From assembly GCA_028751875.1 (NCBI GenBank), contig CM054159.1, positions 15,781,750 through 15,845,749 of the forward strand: 64,000 nt of DNA, given 5' to 3'. Shown here piece by piece: positions 35,780-46,092 of this stretch (position 1 is its first letter; every line of letters starts with the position of its first letter). This DNA comes from Rapana venosa. Lineage: Eukaryota; Mollusca; Gastropoda; Neogastropoda; Muricidae. The notes under the pieces are model-generated. The model saw nothing but the letters and a program-made list of their open reading frames with translations, was not told the DNA's origin and did no database searches. Position numbers and translations under genes: made by a program.

Positions 35780-36068
35780 TCCGAAAAGCGGAATGGGTTA
35801 TAAGGAGTGTGCAAGATGTTTTCTGCGCGCGTTCGGACACAAGACCACGTTTTATAGTCTCAATCTGAGGGACCTTTGGGCGAATGGAGTGGATACTTCT
35901 TGAACGCTCAGACAGTAACTATTGTTTGTCACATGAGTGCAAATGCATTACTGATAAGGGGTGGGGGGGGGGGGGAGGATTCCTCTTGAAAGAAAGCCTT
36001 AGTAGTGGTTCGATCCGGGCCGTAAGATCACGAGCGCAATGCTCAAACCTTGAGGCAATCCCGCCCCC
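35780..36068 (-). repeat. tRNA-derived SINE (family 1), 5' part
   Basis: Head at 36068-36005: the minus strand reads 'gggcgggattgcctcaaggt' and the B box appears as 'ggttcgatccggg' at 36008-36020. Body to about 35780, where the element is truncated against the preceding tail. Confidence 0.72.
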
Positions 36069-36104
36069 CTAAATATAGTTTTAGAACCTTTTGTTTGTTT
36101 AAAA

Positions 36105-36375
36105 AAATTCATTTCGAAGATAATGGGATAAGCACCCATGTGCTTTTTTGTTTTCATCTAGTCCTTGTGTGTATGCAGTTTTGTAAATGTTGTCATCTGT
36201 TACCACCGGCACACAACAGGCTACTCCTATGAAAGGCGGACAGATTTTAACATAAGCGCAAAATGTTCTGCGTGTGTTCGAACGCGGGACCTCGGTTTAT
36301 AGTCCCATCCGAAGGACTTTTGATCCATTAGATATGGCCCTTAGATCACGCGTTCTAACCACTAGCTCTCTTCCC
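36105..36375 (-). repeat. tRNA-derived SINE (family 1)
   Basis: Tail 'tttcgaagataatgggataa' at 36112-36131, body 'gtgtatgcagttttgtaaat', 'cacaacaggctactcct', 'gatgttctgcg'. The head at 36310-36375 is shortened ('ttagatcacgcgttctaacc'). Confidence 0.75.
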
Positions 36376-36574
36376 CTACCCTCTCCCTCCCTCCTTCCCC
36401 AATGTCAGTTTGAAACAGTTCTTAAACAATTTCTTTATTCCCTCTCCATCTAATATAAAACCACCAAAAACAACAAAACCAAACAAACAAAACCCAAGGC
36501 AAATCCCAGATGGGCTGAACTTTGTTCACCTGATCAATACAAACGGAATCCAAAAGTTTTATTTATTTATTTAT

Positions 36575-36745
36575 TCTTTTATTTCGAGGATAATGGAACA
36601 AGCAATCGTGTGCTTTTTAACATCCTGTCCCCGTGTATATGCGGTTTTGTAAATTTTGTCATCTGTTCCCACCGGCACACAATGACCTACTCTTACGAAA
36701 AGTGGAACATCATTTAAAGTACGCGCAAGATGTTCTGCAAGATGT
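36575..36745 (-). repeat. SINE family 1, 3' part only
   Basis: Tail 'tttcgaggataatggaacaa' (36582-36601), 'tgtatatgcggttttgtaaa', 'cacaatgacctactctta' and 'gcgcaagatgttctgcaaga'. No head. Confidence 0.72.
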
Positions 36746-36899
36746 TAAAGCTGATAGAAATAATCACAATGTCTTTGCTGCAGAAGCCTTTTTGTTGTTC
36801 ACAACATTCGGGTCATGCTTTTCTTGATAAGATGTTTTCTTTATGGTTCCTCCACTAGATCTCCGCGATTTGCCAATGGCGATATTTTGCGTAGGCGAC

Positions 36900-37314
36900 C
36901 ATTCACCCACCTTTAAGGTAGCCACATTCCGACTTCGGGATGATGTCTATAAAACGTCAGTTCGCGCGAATGGGTATTTTAACATCTTGTCATCCGTTCC
37001 TACTGGCACGAGATGGCCTAATCTTAAGAAACAGGGAACGGGGTTTAATATTTCCGGAAGATGTTTTTGCGTGGGTCGTACACGGAACTTCGGTTTATAG
37101 TGTCATCCGAAAAAGAGGAGGGGATGGTGGAGTTGGTTTATAGTCTCATCCTAAGGACTTTCGGGGGAGTGGAGTTGGTTTATAGTCTCATTTGATGGAC
37201 ATCGGTACTGATGCCAAGGGCAAAAATCCCCACAAACGGGCGTCTCTGTAGTGGCTCGAACCCGGGCCATCAGATCACGAGCTCAACGCTCTAACCACTA
37301 AGCTATCCCGCTCC
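36900..37314 (-). repeat. tRNA-derived SINE (family 1)
   Basis: Best head in the window: the minus strand from 37314 gives 'ggagcgggatagcttagtgg' (A box) and the B box is 'ggctcgaacccggg' at 37253-37266. The body includes an internal duplication of the 'ggtttatagt(c/g)tcat' segment at about 37090-37195. Sequence is clean. Confidence 0.8.
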
Positions 37315-37479
37315 TGATTTGATTTAAGTATTTACTTTAAATCCTGCAGACTCTGAACTTATCTTACTTCATAATTGTACGAATTAGTTGTGAGACCTGA
37401 CAAAAATGTAGCGGAAAATGACTAGGGGAACATTATTTACGTGTGCATTTCTGAGATCAAGTTCACCGTTTTATTTAAT

Positions 37480-37820
37480 TTATGTATTCTTTTATATCGA
37501 GGATTATAGAATAAGCTCTCACGTGCTTTTTACATCTAGTTCCCAGTGTGTAAGTAGTTTTGTAAATCTTGTCATCTATTCCCACAGGCACACAATGGCC
37601 TCTTTTGAAAAGCGGAACAGGATTTAATGTGAGCGCAATATATTCTGCATGCATCAACACATGGGGCCTCGATTTATAGTCTCGTGGGAAGGATTTCTGG
37701 GGAGAGTGGAGTCTGCATTGATGTTAACTCAAGGGAAAAAATCGCCTTGAACGGGATTCGAACTCGGATCGTCAGATTGCGAGCGCAATGTTCTAAACAC
37801 TAGACTATCCCGTCCCCCCC
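37480..37820 (-). repeat. tRNA-derived SINE (family 1)
   Basis: Head at 37820-37752: the minus strand 'gggacgggatagtctagtg' and B box 'gggattcgaactcgg' at 37752-37766. Tail 'tatatcgaggattatagaat' at about 37492-37511. Full-length, about 330 bp. Confidence 0.8.
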
Positions 37821-38015
37821 CCCCTCCCTTCCCCGCACCCCCCTCTCTTTAGGAACTGTGAACGTGCTCAAATGTGCAGGGTTTTTGGGGGGTAGGGGTG
37901 GGGTGGGTGGGTTGTTTACATAGCATTGATACATTTTTAAGTGACTGAATTGCTATGTTTAATCATGTAAGCTGTGGGGATTGCTAAGGTTGGTTGTTGT
38001 TGATGCTGTTTTCAG
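37821..38015. other. C/G-run sequence and candidate intron end
   Basis: A C-run and G-run segment at 37820-37920, then ordinary sequence that ends in 'tgatgctgttttcag', a good polypyrimidine tract plus acceptor AG at 38014-38015. Confidence 0.4.
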
Positions 38016-38154
38016 GGGTTCTGGTGCCGAACCAAAGTACCAAACAGCGCAACGGCCTGAAGTGACCAGTACCAGACTACAGGTAACGGTCAACGAGGAA
38101 GAGGACAAGATTGGATTGGATTGGATGTTTGAAAAAAATGAATCCAAGTTATTG
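38016..38154 (+). CDS. candidate internal exon of an unrecognised gene
   Basis: A pyrimidine-rich acceptor ends at 38015. The open frame then reads GSGAEPKYQTAQRPEVTS and continues through an acidic stretch (NEEEDKIGLDWMFEKNES) to TTATTG followed by gttagt, a plausible donor at 38155. An alternative donor is CTACAG/gtaacg at 38082-38083, giving a 67-bp exon. The two splice signals and the non-repetitive, charged composition make this the best coding candidate in the window. No domain or family is recognised, and no flanking exon was found within several kilobases, so it could also be chance or a processed fragment. Copy A has a damaged counterpart near 8800-8860 ('aaggtaacggtcaagg'). Confidence 0.35.
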
Positions 38155-38289
38155 GTTAGTTCTCAAAGAACTTTTTGTCTTCATACGTCTTGGGGGACTA
38201 GTAAACATTTTTGCTTTCTCAGCAGAATCAAACCAAACGATTAGGAAAATACCTTCATGATAATCTATCCCTCGAAATGCTTTGTATTT

Positions 38290-38410
38290 TTTCCCTTTTT
38301 CCTCAAAAGCTCGGACAACTACTACTGTGTCATATGAGTAAAAATGGTTTGCGCTGGCGTCAAGCGCCTGTCAAATCGGGTCCAGCACATCCCACTTCAG
38401 CATGGGAGAG
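38290..38410 (+). repeat. dispersed repeat fragment shared with 2185-2300
   Basis: 'ctcggacaactactactg', 'gcgctggcgtcaagcgcctg' and 'tccagcacatcccacttc' parallel 'ctcagacagcaactactg' and the 'cgcctgacgaatcagg... gcgcatccgacttcg' segment of 2190-2300. Probably an old transposon piece in two unrelated contexts. Confidence 0.45.
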
Positions 38411-38995
38411 AACTGTTATCTTTTAAGACTTTCTGAAAAGAAAGGCAGGAGAATGGACTGAGAAGGAAAAATATAAAGGGGATGACATGAAGAAAAGGAA
38501 CAAGACAGAAACAATGAGAGGGATAGAAAAGGGGGAAATTCTTTGCACAGAATTTTCAGAAAGGGGGATGCTATTTATACTGACGCCCCCCCCCCCTCCC
38601 CCGACATCCCCATGGGGGATTTTTTTTAATAGATAGAAAATGGGTAAATATGTTTAATAAATTATGCAGCTGTTGGGAAACTCAGTGTCGGAGACCACAA
38701 AAATTGCAATGGGAAAATAAGACAATTGAATAGTCGATGACTTTTGCCTGGAGTTTTAAAAAAATAATCCCAGAAATGGTTTTACAAAGAATCCTGGTCA
38801 TGAGAATTCTACCCAGGACTGTTCATTGCAAAATTCCGAGAGAGCAGTTCAGCTTTGAAGTTTTCTGATGATTCATTGGAAATCCGAGAGAGTAGTTCAA
38901 GTCGGAAGATAGATCACATTTTTTATGATAGTTAAGTTGGTAGTGAGTTTCAGGGTATTGTTAGCAAATCTGAGTGATTTTTACCAGTGGTATAC
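38411..38995. other. single-copy non-coding sequence
   Basis: Contains two short similar segments, 'aattccgagagagcagttca' (38831-38850) and 'aatccgagagagtagttca' (38881-38899). No gene is visible. Partner around 9000-10600 is unreadable apart from 9190-9260. Confidence 0.45.
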
Positions 38996-39185
38996 CATTT
39001 CACGCTTTCTCTGTCTGTCTCTCTGTCTCTGTCTCTGTCTGTCTGTCTGTGTGTTTGTGTGCGTGTGTGTGTGTGTGCGTGTGCGTGCGTGCGTGTGTGC
39101 GTGCGTGCTTGCGTGCGTGTGTGTGTACGCGCGTGTGTGCGTCTGTGTGCGTGTGTTTGTGTGCGTGAGAGCGTGTGTGTGTTGT
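38996..39185 (+). repeat. (CTGT)n then (GT/GC)n alternating tract
   Basis: CT/CTGT run at 39005-39050, then about 135 bp of alternating purine-pyrimidine sequence rich in TG and CG steps (39050-39183), of the type able to adopt left-handed DNA. Four-letter 'gtgcgtgc' blocks recur. Confidence 0.88.
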
Positions 39186-39439
39186 GGGGAGGAGGTACCC
39201 CGGTTGGAAGGAGAGGTAAGGAAGGGAAAGGGGTGCTTACAAGGGGTTGGGTAGAGCCGTGAGGTAGAAAAAAAAGAGGCTGGCTTTTTCATACACGTTT
39301 ATTTTGGGCTTTTTGTTTAAACGAATAGCACTTGTTCAAAAGTGTCTCCGATTTCATGGCGACAGCGAAACTGTTAAAGGAACTTGCTCAAAAATGCTTC
39401 CGCTTGAAATTGCTTCAGTTTTGACCATAATGAAATAAG

Positions 39440-40096
39440 CACTTAGTGAGTGCTTTTTTATTTTAAAAAAATCCAGTCTCAAAAGGCAAAAAAGCGGTTT
39501 GTAAGATAGTCACCCCTTCCCACTGGCAAAACCCAAGATACAGGCGAAAAGGTTTTGACGTGGCGAAGATGTTCTGGTGCGTTCACACACTCGGCCCTCC
39601 TCGTATACAGTTAAAATTCAAAAGAAACCGAAGTCCTGCAAGCCTTCCTGTTTCACAGACTGGGGATTTTGATTAAATAGCTCCTTTTTGCGGCTAGTAC
39701 CATTGTTCTACAGCTCCCAACACCCGTTTTCTAAGAGCAAAGTTTTGTCGCATGTCCCTCAAAGACCGCTGACAGACAACCTTGCATGCTTTTGAATAAC
39801 ACTGGCACTGGCAAACCTCAACCTTTAACAACCCTGGCCCCAAATGGACAAAAGGAGAAAAAAATGGTTATAGCTACAAATGGCTCAAAATTTTTCTTTG
39901 GCGGGGTTTGGGGAGGAGGGTGGCTTTTAGATAAGAATGTTCTGGGGCCTTTCGCCCCACGGGACTTCAGTTTAATAGTCACATCCGAGAACTTTTTAGA
40001 GAAAGAGTTGCACTGAAAAAACCCAGGAAAATAGTGCTTGAACAGACTCAACCAGAGTCAGCAGATCACAGCCGATAAACGCACTCTAACCACCAG
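39440..40096 (-). repeat. noisy counterpart of the SINE at 11240-11918
   Basis: 'aaaatccagtctc' at about 39469, 'gatgttctgg' at 39569 and the head with 'gcagatcacagccgat' at 40060-40096 align with copy A. Here copy A is the clean version. Confidence 0.65.
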
Positions 40097-40104
40097 GCTA
40101 TCCT

Positions 40105-40520
40105 CCCCTCAGAGAGAAGAGAGAGAAGAGGAGAGAGAGGAGGAAAAGGGAGAGAGAGAAAGAGGAGTAAAGAAGGAAGGGAAAGAGGAGAAGAGTGAGA
40201 GAGAAAGAGAGGGGGATAAAGGGAAAGAGAAAAAGAGAGAGGAGGGAAGGAGAAGAAAGAGATAGAAAGAAGAGAAAGAGAGAGAGAGAAGAGAGAGAGA
40301 GAGAGAAAAGAGAGAGAGAGCAAGGGAGAACGAGAGGGGAAAGAGAGGAAGAAAAGAGAAGAGAGAAAAAGAGAGAGGGGGGGGGGATTAGAACACGGGG
40401 GGAGGGAGAGGAAAGAGAATGGAAGAGAGAGAAGCAGAAAGTGCGTTGTGTGGTGAGTGACGGTGTGGTGGTGGGTGTGTGGGGTGTGTGTGGTGTGTGT
40501 GTTTGTGTGTGTGTGTTCTG
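40105..40520. repeat. (GA)n tract followed by (GT)n
   Basis: Purine run 40110-40440 and GT run 40450-40518, partner of 11919-12365. Confidence 0.92.
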
Positions 40521-40779
40521 CATGCACTGTACAAATGGTAAAACCACAGCATTTGTCATCACCACGTTATCTTTTCCGCCGTGGTTGTTAAAAAAAATCT
40601 TTTCAGCTTTTTGATGTACGTTTTAAAAAATTGAATATTAAAGAAAAAAATCGCCGAAATTTGGAAAGGATGGGGGTAAAAACATGAACGTTGCACAAAA
40701 AACCGCTGTATTTTTTTTAAAAAAAAACGGTCCCTGTACCTTTATTTATCAACTTTCGTTAGAAAAAGCCAGGTAAACT

Positions 40780-41010
40780 CAGGTTCAAGCACTCGCTCTC
40801 CCCAAGTTTAGGGTTTAAACAGCGTTGAGCGTGGGGAAGGACGACCGTTCGTGCGTCCCCGGCTTCCGTACAGTCCCCCAGTTTCACCCAAGTTGTAAAT
40901 GGTGCCTGCCGTCTTTAGGGGCAGGGTAAGGGAAAGCACGAGGAGAGGAGATAAGCGCAGCCTTTAAGATCTGGGTCCCTTTGAGAAGCTTGATTTTCCG
41001 ACACCTCGCT
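40780..41010 (+). repeat. 5S rRNA-like SINE
   Basis: 'cagcgttgagcgtgg' (40821-40835) corresponds to 5S box A, and 'aaggacgaccg' (40837-40847) sits where GGATGGGNGACC would be, with a deletion. Downstream 'ccagtttcacccaagttgt', 'aatggtgcctgccgtcttta' and 'ggggcagggtaaggga' follow the order seen in reverse at 1150-1428. Confidence 0.62.
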
Positions 41011-42684
41011 CCCAAACGACCGCATAGGCTATGGGAGTATCTTTTACCTATTTTGTTTTTATTAGTAAAAGCAGTTTTCCTCTTTGCTTTACAAAACTTC
41101 AAACCAGAAAACATTTTGTATTGCATTCATAATGGGCAAAGACTGCGGAAATCTTGTAGTGTGTGTCCTGTTACCTTATTTCGTTCTTGGGCCCTTTAGC
41201 TTTGCCGTAGGTCAGGGACATGCCCATTACACAGGTCATAACACACCCAGCCCATTGATAGACTGCTCCATCTGCATTTCTCCTAGCAATCTTGGGTTTT
41301 ATACAAAGAATGACGGGAAAAAGAGATAAAAAATTTAAAAAGAATAAGTGGAGTAAATGTTGGAGGCCTCACAAAAAACCCAGAATACCAACAAAATCCT
41401 TAATGTATTTGGGAAGACTAAAAACCAAAGATTTTTTTTAATGATTTCTTGTTTCTCGCATTGCCCAACCTTTGTACATATCTGTTTATGTCAACCAATT
41501 TTGCTTTTAATTTTTTGCTTTTCAAGTAAGAACTTCCCTTTCGCATGTCTGCTGTATAAAAAAAAATCCAGTGTACAAATGCGTTTTGAAATAATGAATT
41601 CTAGCAGATTTTCCCGTGATAATACAGTGGGTACAGTTGTCGGGTTTTTGTTCAGCCTGCTTATTCTTTCACATTTGTACCAAATGAAACCTGGGTTTGT
41701 CAACTAGAAAATTAGTTTTCCTGGTTTTTGTGATAATTGGTCTTAAACTTTTACAATCAGTTGTACAAAATCTTGGCTGTATTTTTTTGTTGTGGGAGCT
41801 TTAAATCGTGTTCACCTGAAGAAAAACGTGCCTTTTAGCAAGCAACTGGGGGACAGCTAGTCTTGTATTTAAAGGCTTGCCTTTTTTGAATTTTTGTCTT
41901 GTCATTCACAACTCCAACATTATGTGTGGAAACATGTCTAGTTTTTTCTTGGTCTTAATTACCTCAATTTTTCATTAGTTTTTGCTTTTTTTCCTGTGTC
42001 ATTTTGGGGCGGTACTTCTTTAAAGTATTGAATGCAAAGTGAAACAGTTTACTGCGACGCCTTTTTTTTTTTTTTTGTTTTTAATTGCAAACGAAAAACT
42101 GTTTTTTTTTTTTGTTCCCTCTCGTGTATTGCCTATTGAAACCTATAGATTTCCTTTTTTTTTTCCAACATAGCCCGGGCTGGGAAAAGTAAAGAACCCA
42201 AAAAAACACTTTTAAAAAACCCGATTTTTTAAACCTTCATTAAAGTGAGATAAGGGGGAATTTTCCCAAGTAAGTTTTTGACTCACATTTCTTTTCCTTT
42301 TTTTCCCCCGTTTTTTCCCTTTAAGCCCTTACAAAAAATTTAAGAATAACCTTTAAAAGGTTTTTGTAGGTTTTTTTTGGGGTTTTTTTAAAAAGGGGGA
42401 GCACACCAAACCCCTGACAAATTGGGTACCCAAACTGACTTTTTTTTTCCTAGAAAAAAAAGAATTTTTCACAAAACTTTTTTCAAAAAAACAAGCGATT
42501 TTCCACTTAAACCCCTTTCAAAAATGTCCCGTGCCCTTTCCCCCGTAAAAATTACAACGGCGGAACGAAAGCTTTTTTTCACTTTTTGTGTTTGAAACCT
42601 AAAAAAGGGAAGAACACAATTATTCGGGAAATTTTTTTTTTAAAAGGTAAAGAGAAAAAAACCAAAAACAAACGAAAAGGGCAG
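41011..42684. other. non-coding; clean to about 42050, then noisy
   Basis: Ordinary T-rich sequence to about 41990, followed by inflated T and A runs. Collinear with 12760-14570. No coding region recognised. Confidence 0.5.
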
Positions 42685-42850
42685 TTTGGGGCGTCCCTTG
42701 TGGCACTGCGGTCAAGCATTGGAAAACCTACCCCCCCTTCAGCCAATAAAGAGAGGGTGGTTAGGGTTGGGTACCGGCCTTTGCAGCTGAAAGAAAAAGG
42801 GAAAAGGCCCGAAAACTTTTACACAGGGGCCGCAAACCTTGATGAAAAAG
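42685..42850 (+). repeat. tRNA-derived SINE, Leu-like head, damaged
   Basis: 'gtggcactgcggtcaagcat' (about 42700-42719) resembles the D-arm/A box region of a leucine-type tRNA, and 'ggttagggttgggtaccggc' (about 42759-42778) a damaged B box. Counterpart near 14575-14650. Confidence 0.4.
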
Positions 42851-43104
42851 TAAAACAAAACTGATGAAATGATCCACAAATGTAAATTTTTTCTACAAAA
42901 AAAAAAATGTGAACAAAAAGTGAAAATTTTTAACAACTCTTTAAAGGTTTTTACAAATCTACCAAACCGTAATGTTTAAAATCTGCCCCCAAAAAATAAA
43001 AAATCAAACAAAAAAATTTAAACAAGGTTCCCCTTTGTTCGTTTTGTTCATTAAAGACCCGTTTAAATGTAAAAGTTTCCTGCGCAATATTGGGGGCCCA
43101 CATC

Positions 43105-43600
43105 TGTCTGTGTCTGTCTGTCCCCCTCTCTCCCTCCCCCCCCCCCCTCCCCACTCTCCCCTATTTTCTCTCCCCCCCACCCCCCCCTCTCCTCCCTCCC
43201 TCCCTCCCTCTTTTCCCCCCCTCCCTCTTCTTCCTTTCCCCCCTCCCTTTTTTCCTCCCTCCCCTTTTTTTTCCCCCCCCCTCTCTCCCCCCCCCACTCT
43301 CTAAACTCCCCCCTCTCCCCTATGTGCACAAGGGTCCCCCTCCCCCCCTCTCCCCTCCCTCTCCTCCCCTCCCCTCTCTCTCTCTCTCCCCCCCATCCTC
43401 TCTCTCCCCCCAAAAACTCTCTCTCCCCCCCTCTTTTTTCCCTCCCTCTTTTTCCCTCCTCTCTCCCCCCCCCCCCCCCCCTCTCTAGGGGCAAAAGAAA
43501 ATCGGGTACACATCACATAGAAATTTTGTCTCTGTTTTGTCTTTTTTCCCCCCTACGGCCCCCCCCCCCCCCTCTCCCCCCCTCTAAACATTCCCCTTTA
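43105..43600 (+). repeat. C/CT-rich pyrimidine tract
   Basis: 'ctgtctgtgtctgtctgt' at 43104-43121, then CCCT/CT runs to 43490, a short unique interruption at 43490-43550, and C runs to 43588. Partner of 14893-15292. Confidence 0.9.
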
Positions 43601-43769
43601 AAATTATAAAGTACTTAATCATCCCCACGCAAAAAAAGCCCCCGACAAGGGTTTTGATGTATTCAAATGCCTGTCAAAATAAACATAAAGCACAAAATAC
43701 ATAACATTTTATTTTCAAAAATGCATATTAAAGGGCTGGAATTAAAAGCATCGGGAAAAACCCCCCCCC

Positions 43770-43899
43770 CCCCCCTCTCTCTCTCTCCTCTCTCTCTGTC
43801 TCTCTTCTCTTTTCTGTCTCTCTGTTTTTGTCCTTTCTTCTTCTCTCTTTTCTCCCCTCTCTCTCTCTCTCCCTCTCTAACTATTTATCTATAAGTGTG

Positions 43900-43962
<63 letters not shown>
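43770..43962 (+). repeat. (CT)n then (GT)n
   Basis: C run and CT repeats 43760-43878, then GT repeats 43885-43958, uninterrupted over about 50 bp. Absent or collapsed at the expected place in copy A (about 17560-17640). Confidence 0.9.
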
Positions 43963-44449
43963 ATACTATACCATACCTATAAAAACGCTTTATAAATAAC
44001 TTGATATTGTTTATATTTCAGTAAGCAGAAACGAAATAACTATCCACCCTCACACACTGACGTTGATACTATATTACACAGACACGTGTATACAAATGAG
44101 CTCTCTGCAAAATATAAAAACACATCATTTATGGAACCCTAAAGTTATCCGATAAATATCTAGATTTGGAGATTTGTAAACATAAACACCTGCACAAAAC
44201 ACACACACACACACACACACACACTATACACTACGCACACACTTAGGCATAACGAAATAAAATATTAACACAGGAATTTTAAAAAGTGCTAATATACTTG
44301 TTAAAGAACTACAAACAACACGTAAACAAACACATTAATCAGCAAGTAGAAGGAAAGAAATAAACCAACAATCCTTCAAGTTGGCTGTATAACGAAGGGA
44401 AAAATTAGTTTGTGGTGATTTGTAAAGCTTTTTATCCCACTGATTAATT

Positions 44450-44530
44450 TAATGCAGGCACTTCGGGAGTAGAATAATTAGGGTGGGGAGGGGAGGGGAG
44501 GGGGAGGATATCAAGATTGTATGTGGTCAC
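44450..44530 (+). repeat. short dispersed repeat at a duplication boundary
   Basis: 'cttcgggagtagaataatta', a G-rich run, then 'gaggatatcaagattgtatg'. Related sequence is at 52945-53025 ('tttcgggagtagaaaattat', 'caggatataaagattgtatg') and at 60882-60930. The 3.1-kb duplicated block starts here. Confidence 0.6.
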
Positions 44531-44692
44531 ACACACATATGTAGGTGTGTGTATGTGTATGTGTATACACACAAGCGCATGCATATAATTATGGACGTGT
44601 ACACCCAAGTGTTCGCAAACTTACACACACACACACACACACACACACCACACACACACACACACACCACACACACAACTAACACACACACA

Positions 44693-44723
<31 letters not shown>

Positions 44724-45041
44724 CAAAGAACATCTTGCGCACACGTTAAATCCTGTTCCGCCTTTTGTAAGAGTAGGCCATTGTGTGCCGGTAGGAACAG
44801 ATGACAGAATTCACAAATCCGCATACACACGGGGACTGGATGTAAAAAACCACATAAGTGCTTAATCCAGTACCCGCAATATAAAAGAATAGATAAGATA
44901 GACACACTTACATGCAGCATACACACGCAAACACATAATTATACACTCTCGCGCACATGGACACCCATTCACACAAATATAAATACTTGCGCACATTCAC
45001 ACACACACACAACACACACACACACACACAACACACACACA

Positions 45042-45079
<38 letters not shown>

Positions 45080-45136
45080 AAAGCACTCACACTCAATCAT
45101 TCATAGCCTTGCACGTAAATGCATACTATTCTCTCT

Positions 45137-45171
<35 letters not shown>

Positions 45172-45619
45172 TCTCTCTCTCCTCTCTCTCCCTCCCTCTC
45201 TCTCTCTCTCTCACTATGACCTTATAGATTTGGCTGGTTGTTGTTTTGTTTTTCTTTTTCTTTCTTTCTTTTCTTCCTTGATTTTTATTGTGTGAGGTAT
45301 GTGTATGAGGTTTTTTTTTATTTATATTATTATATTATTATTTTTTTTTATATGGATTATTATTTTTTATCATCATATTTTTTGTTAAGTAATCAAAATA
45401 AAGTGTCGAAGGTGATAGTTGTTTCTGTTTGAGAATTATATATTGCAGTACCATCTCTGAAAACAAACACAACACATACACAACACACACACAACACCAC
45501 ACCACACACACACACACACACACACACCTCACACACACACACACACACACGCACACACTCTCTTCTTCTCTCTCTCTCTATCTCTCTCTGTATTGTGGGC
45601 CTAAGACCGATATGAAAAA

Positions 45620-45671
<52 letters not shown>

Positions 45672-45892
45672 TGTTATTGGGTTCTTCGAGAATAAAGTGC
45701 ATATTATACTTTCGATTTTCAATATTTATTTGGACTTGTTGACTGTACTTGAGCTCCAGTGATATCTCCTATTTTAATATCTTATTACCACGTGTAACAA
45801 CTATGTGTACTATTTACAATATGATAGGTTGATTCAATTTTATGATCTATAGTTTGCTTACTCTCTCTCCTCTCTCTCTCTCTCTTCTCTCT

Positions 45893-45928
<36 letters not shown>

Positions 45929-46060
45929 CTGCTCTGTTGTTATTGCTGTAGTTGTTACTTTGTTCTTGTTGGTATTTGTTTGGTTTTTCGCTTGGTTTGT
46001 TTTTTGTTTTGGTGTAGGTATGTGTGTGTGTGTGTCGTTGTGTGTGTGTGTTGTGTGTGG

Positions 46061-46092
<32 letters not shown>

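Larger units (their letters stand above)
30310..44380. repeat. copy B of the large duplicated locus (partner 628-18120)
   Basis: Same order of landmarks as copy A. Noisy at 30310-33420 (against a clean partner) and 39450-40760. Clean and almost identical to copy A over 33420-35045. Clean over 35060-39440, 40780-41990 and 43985-44400 where copy A is noisy. Copy A starts exactly at a contig end, so the whole left part of that contig is contained in this contig. Differences that are not simple base errors include the LINE fragment of copy A (absent here) and the CT and GT tracts at 43775-43960 (absent or collapsed in copy A). Confidence 0.88.

Noticed and set aside
37252..37314. Functional tRNA genes at SINE heads
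   Set aside because: A and B boxes are present but the cloverleaf stems do not hold, each is followed by the same 300-bp body, and there are many copies.
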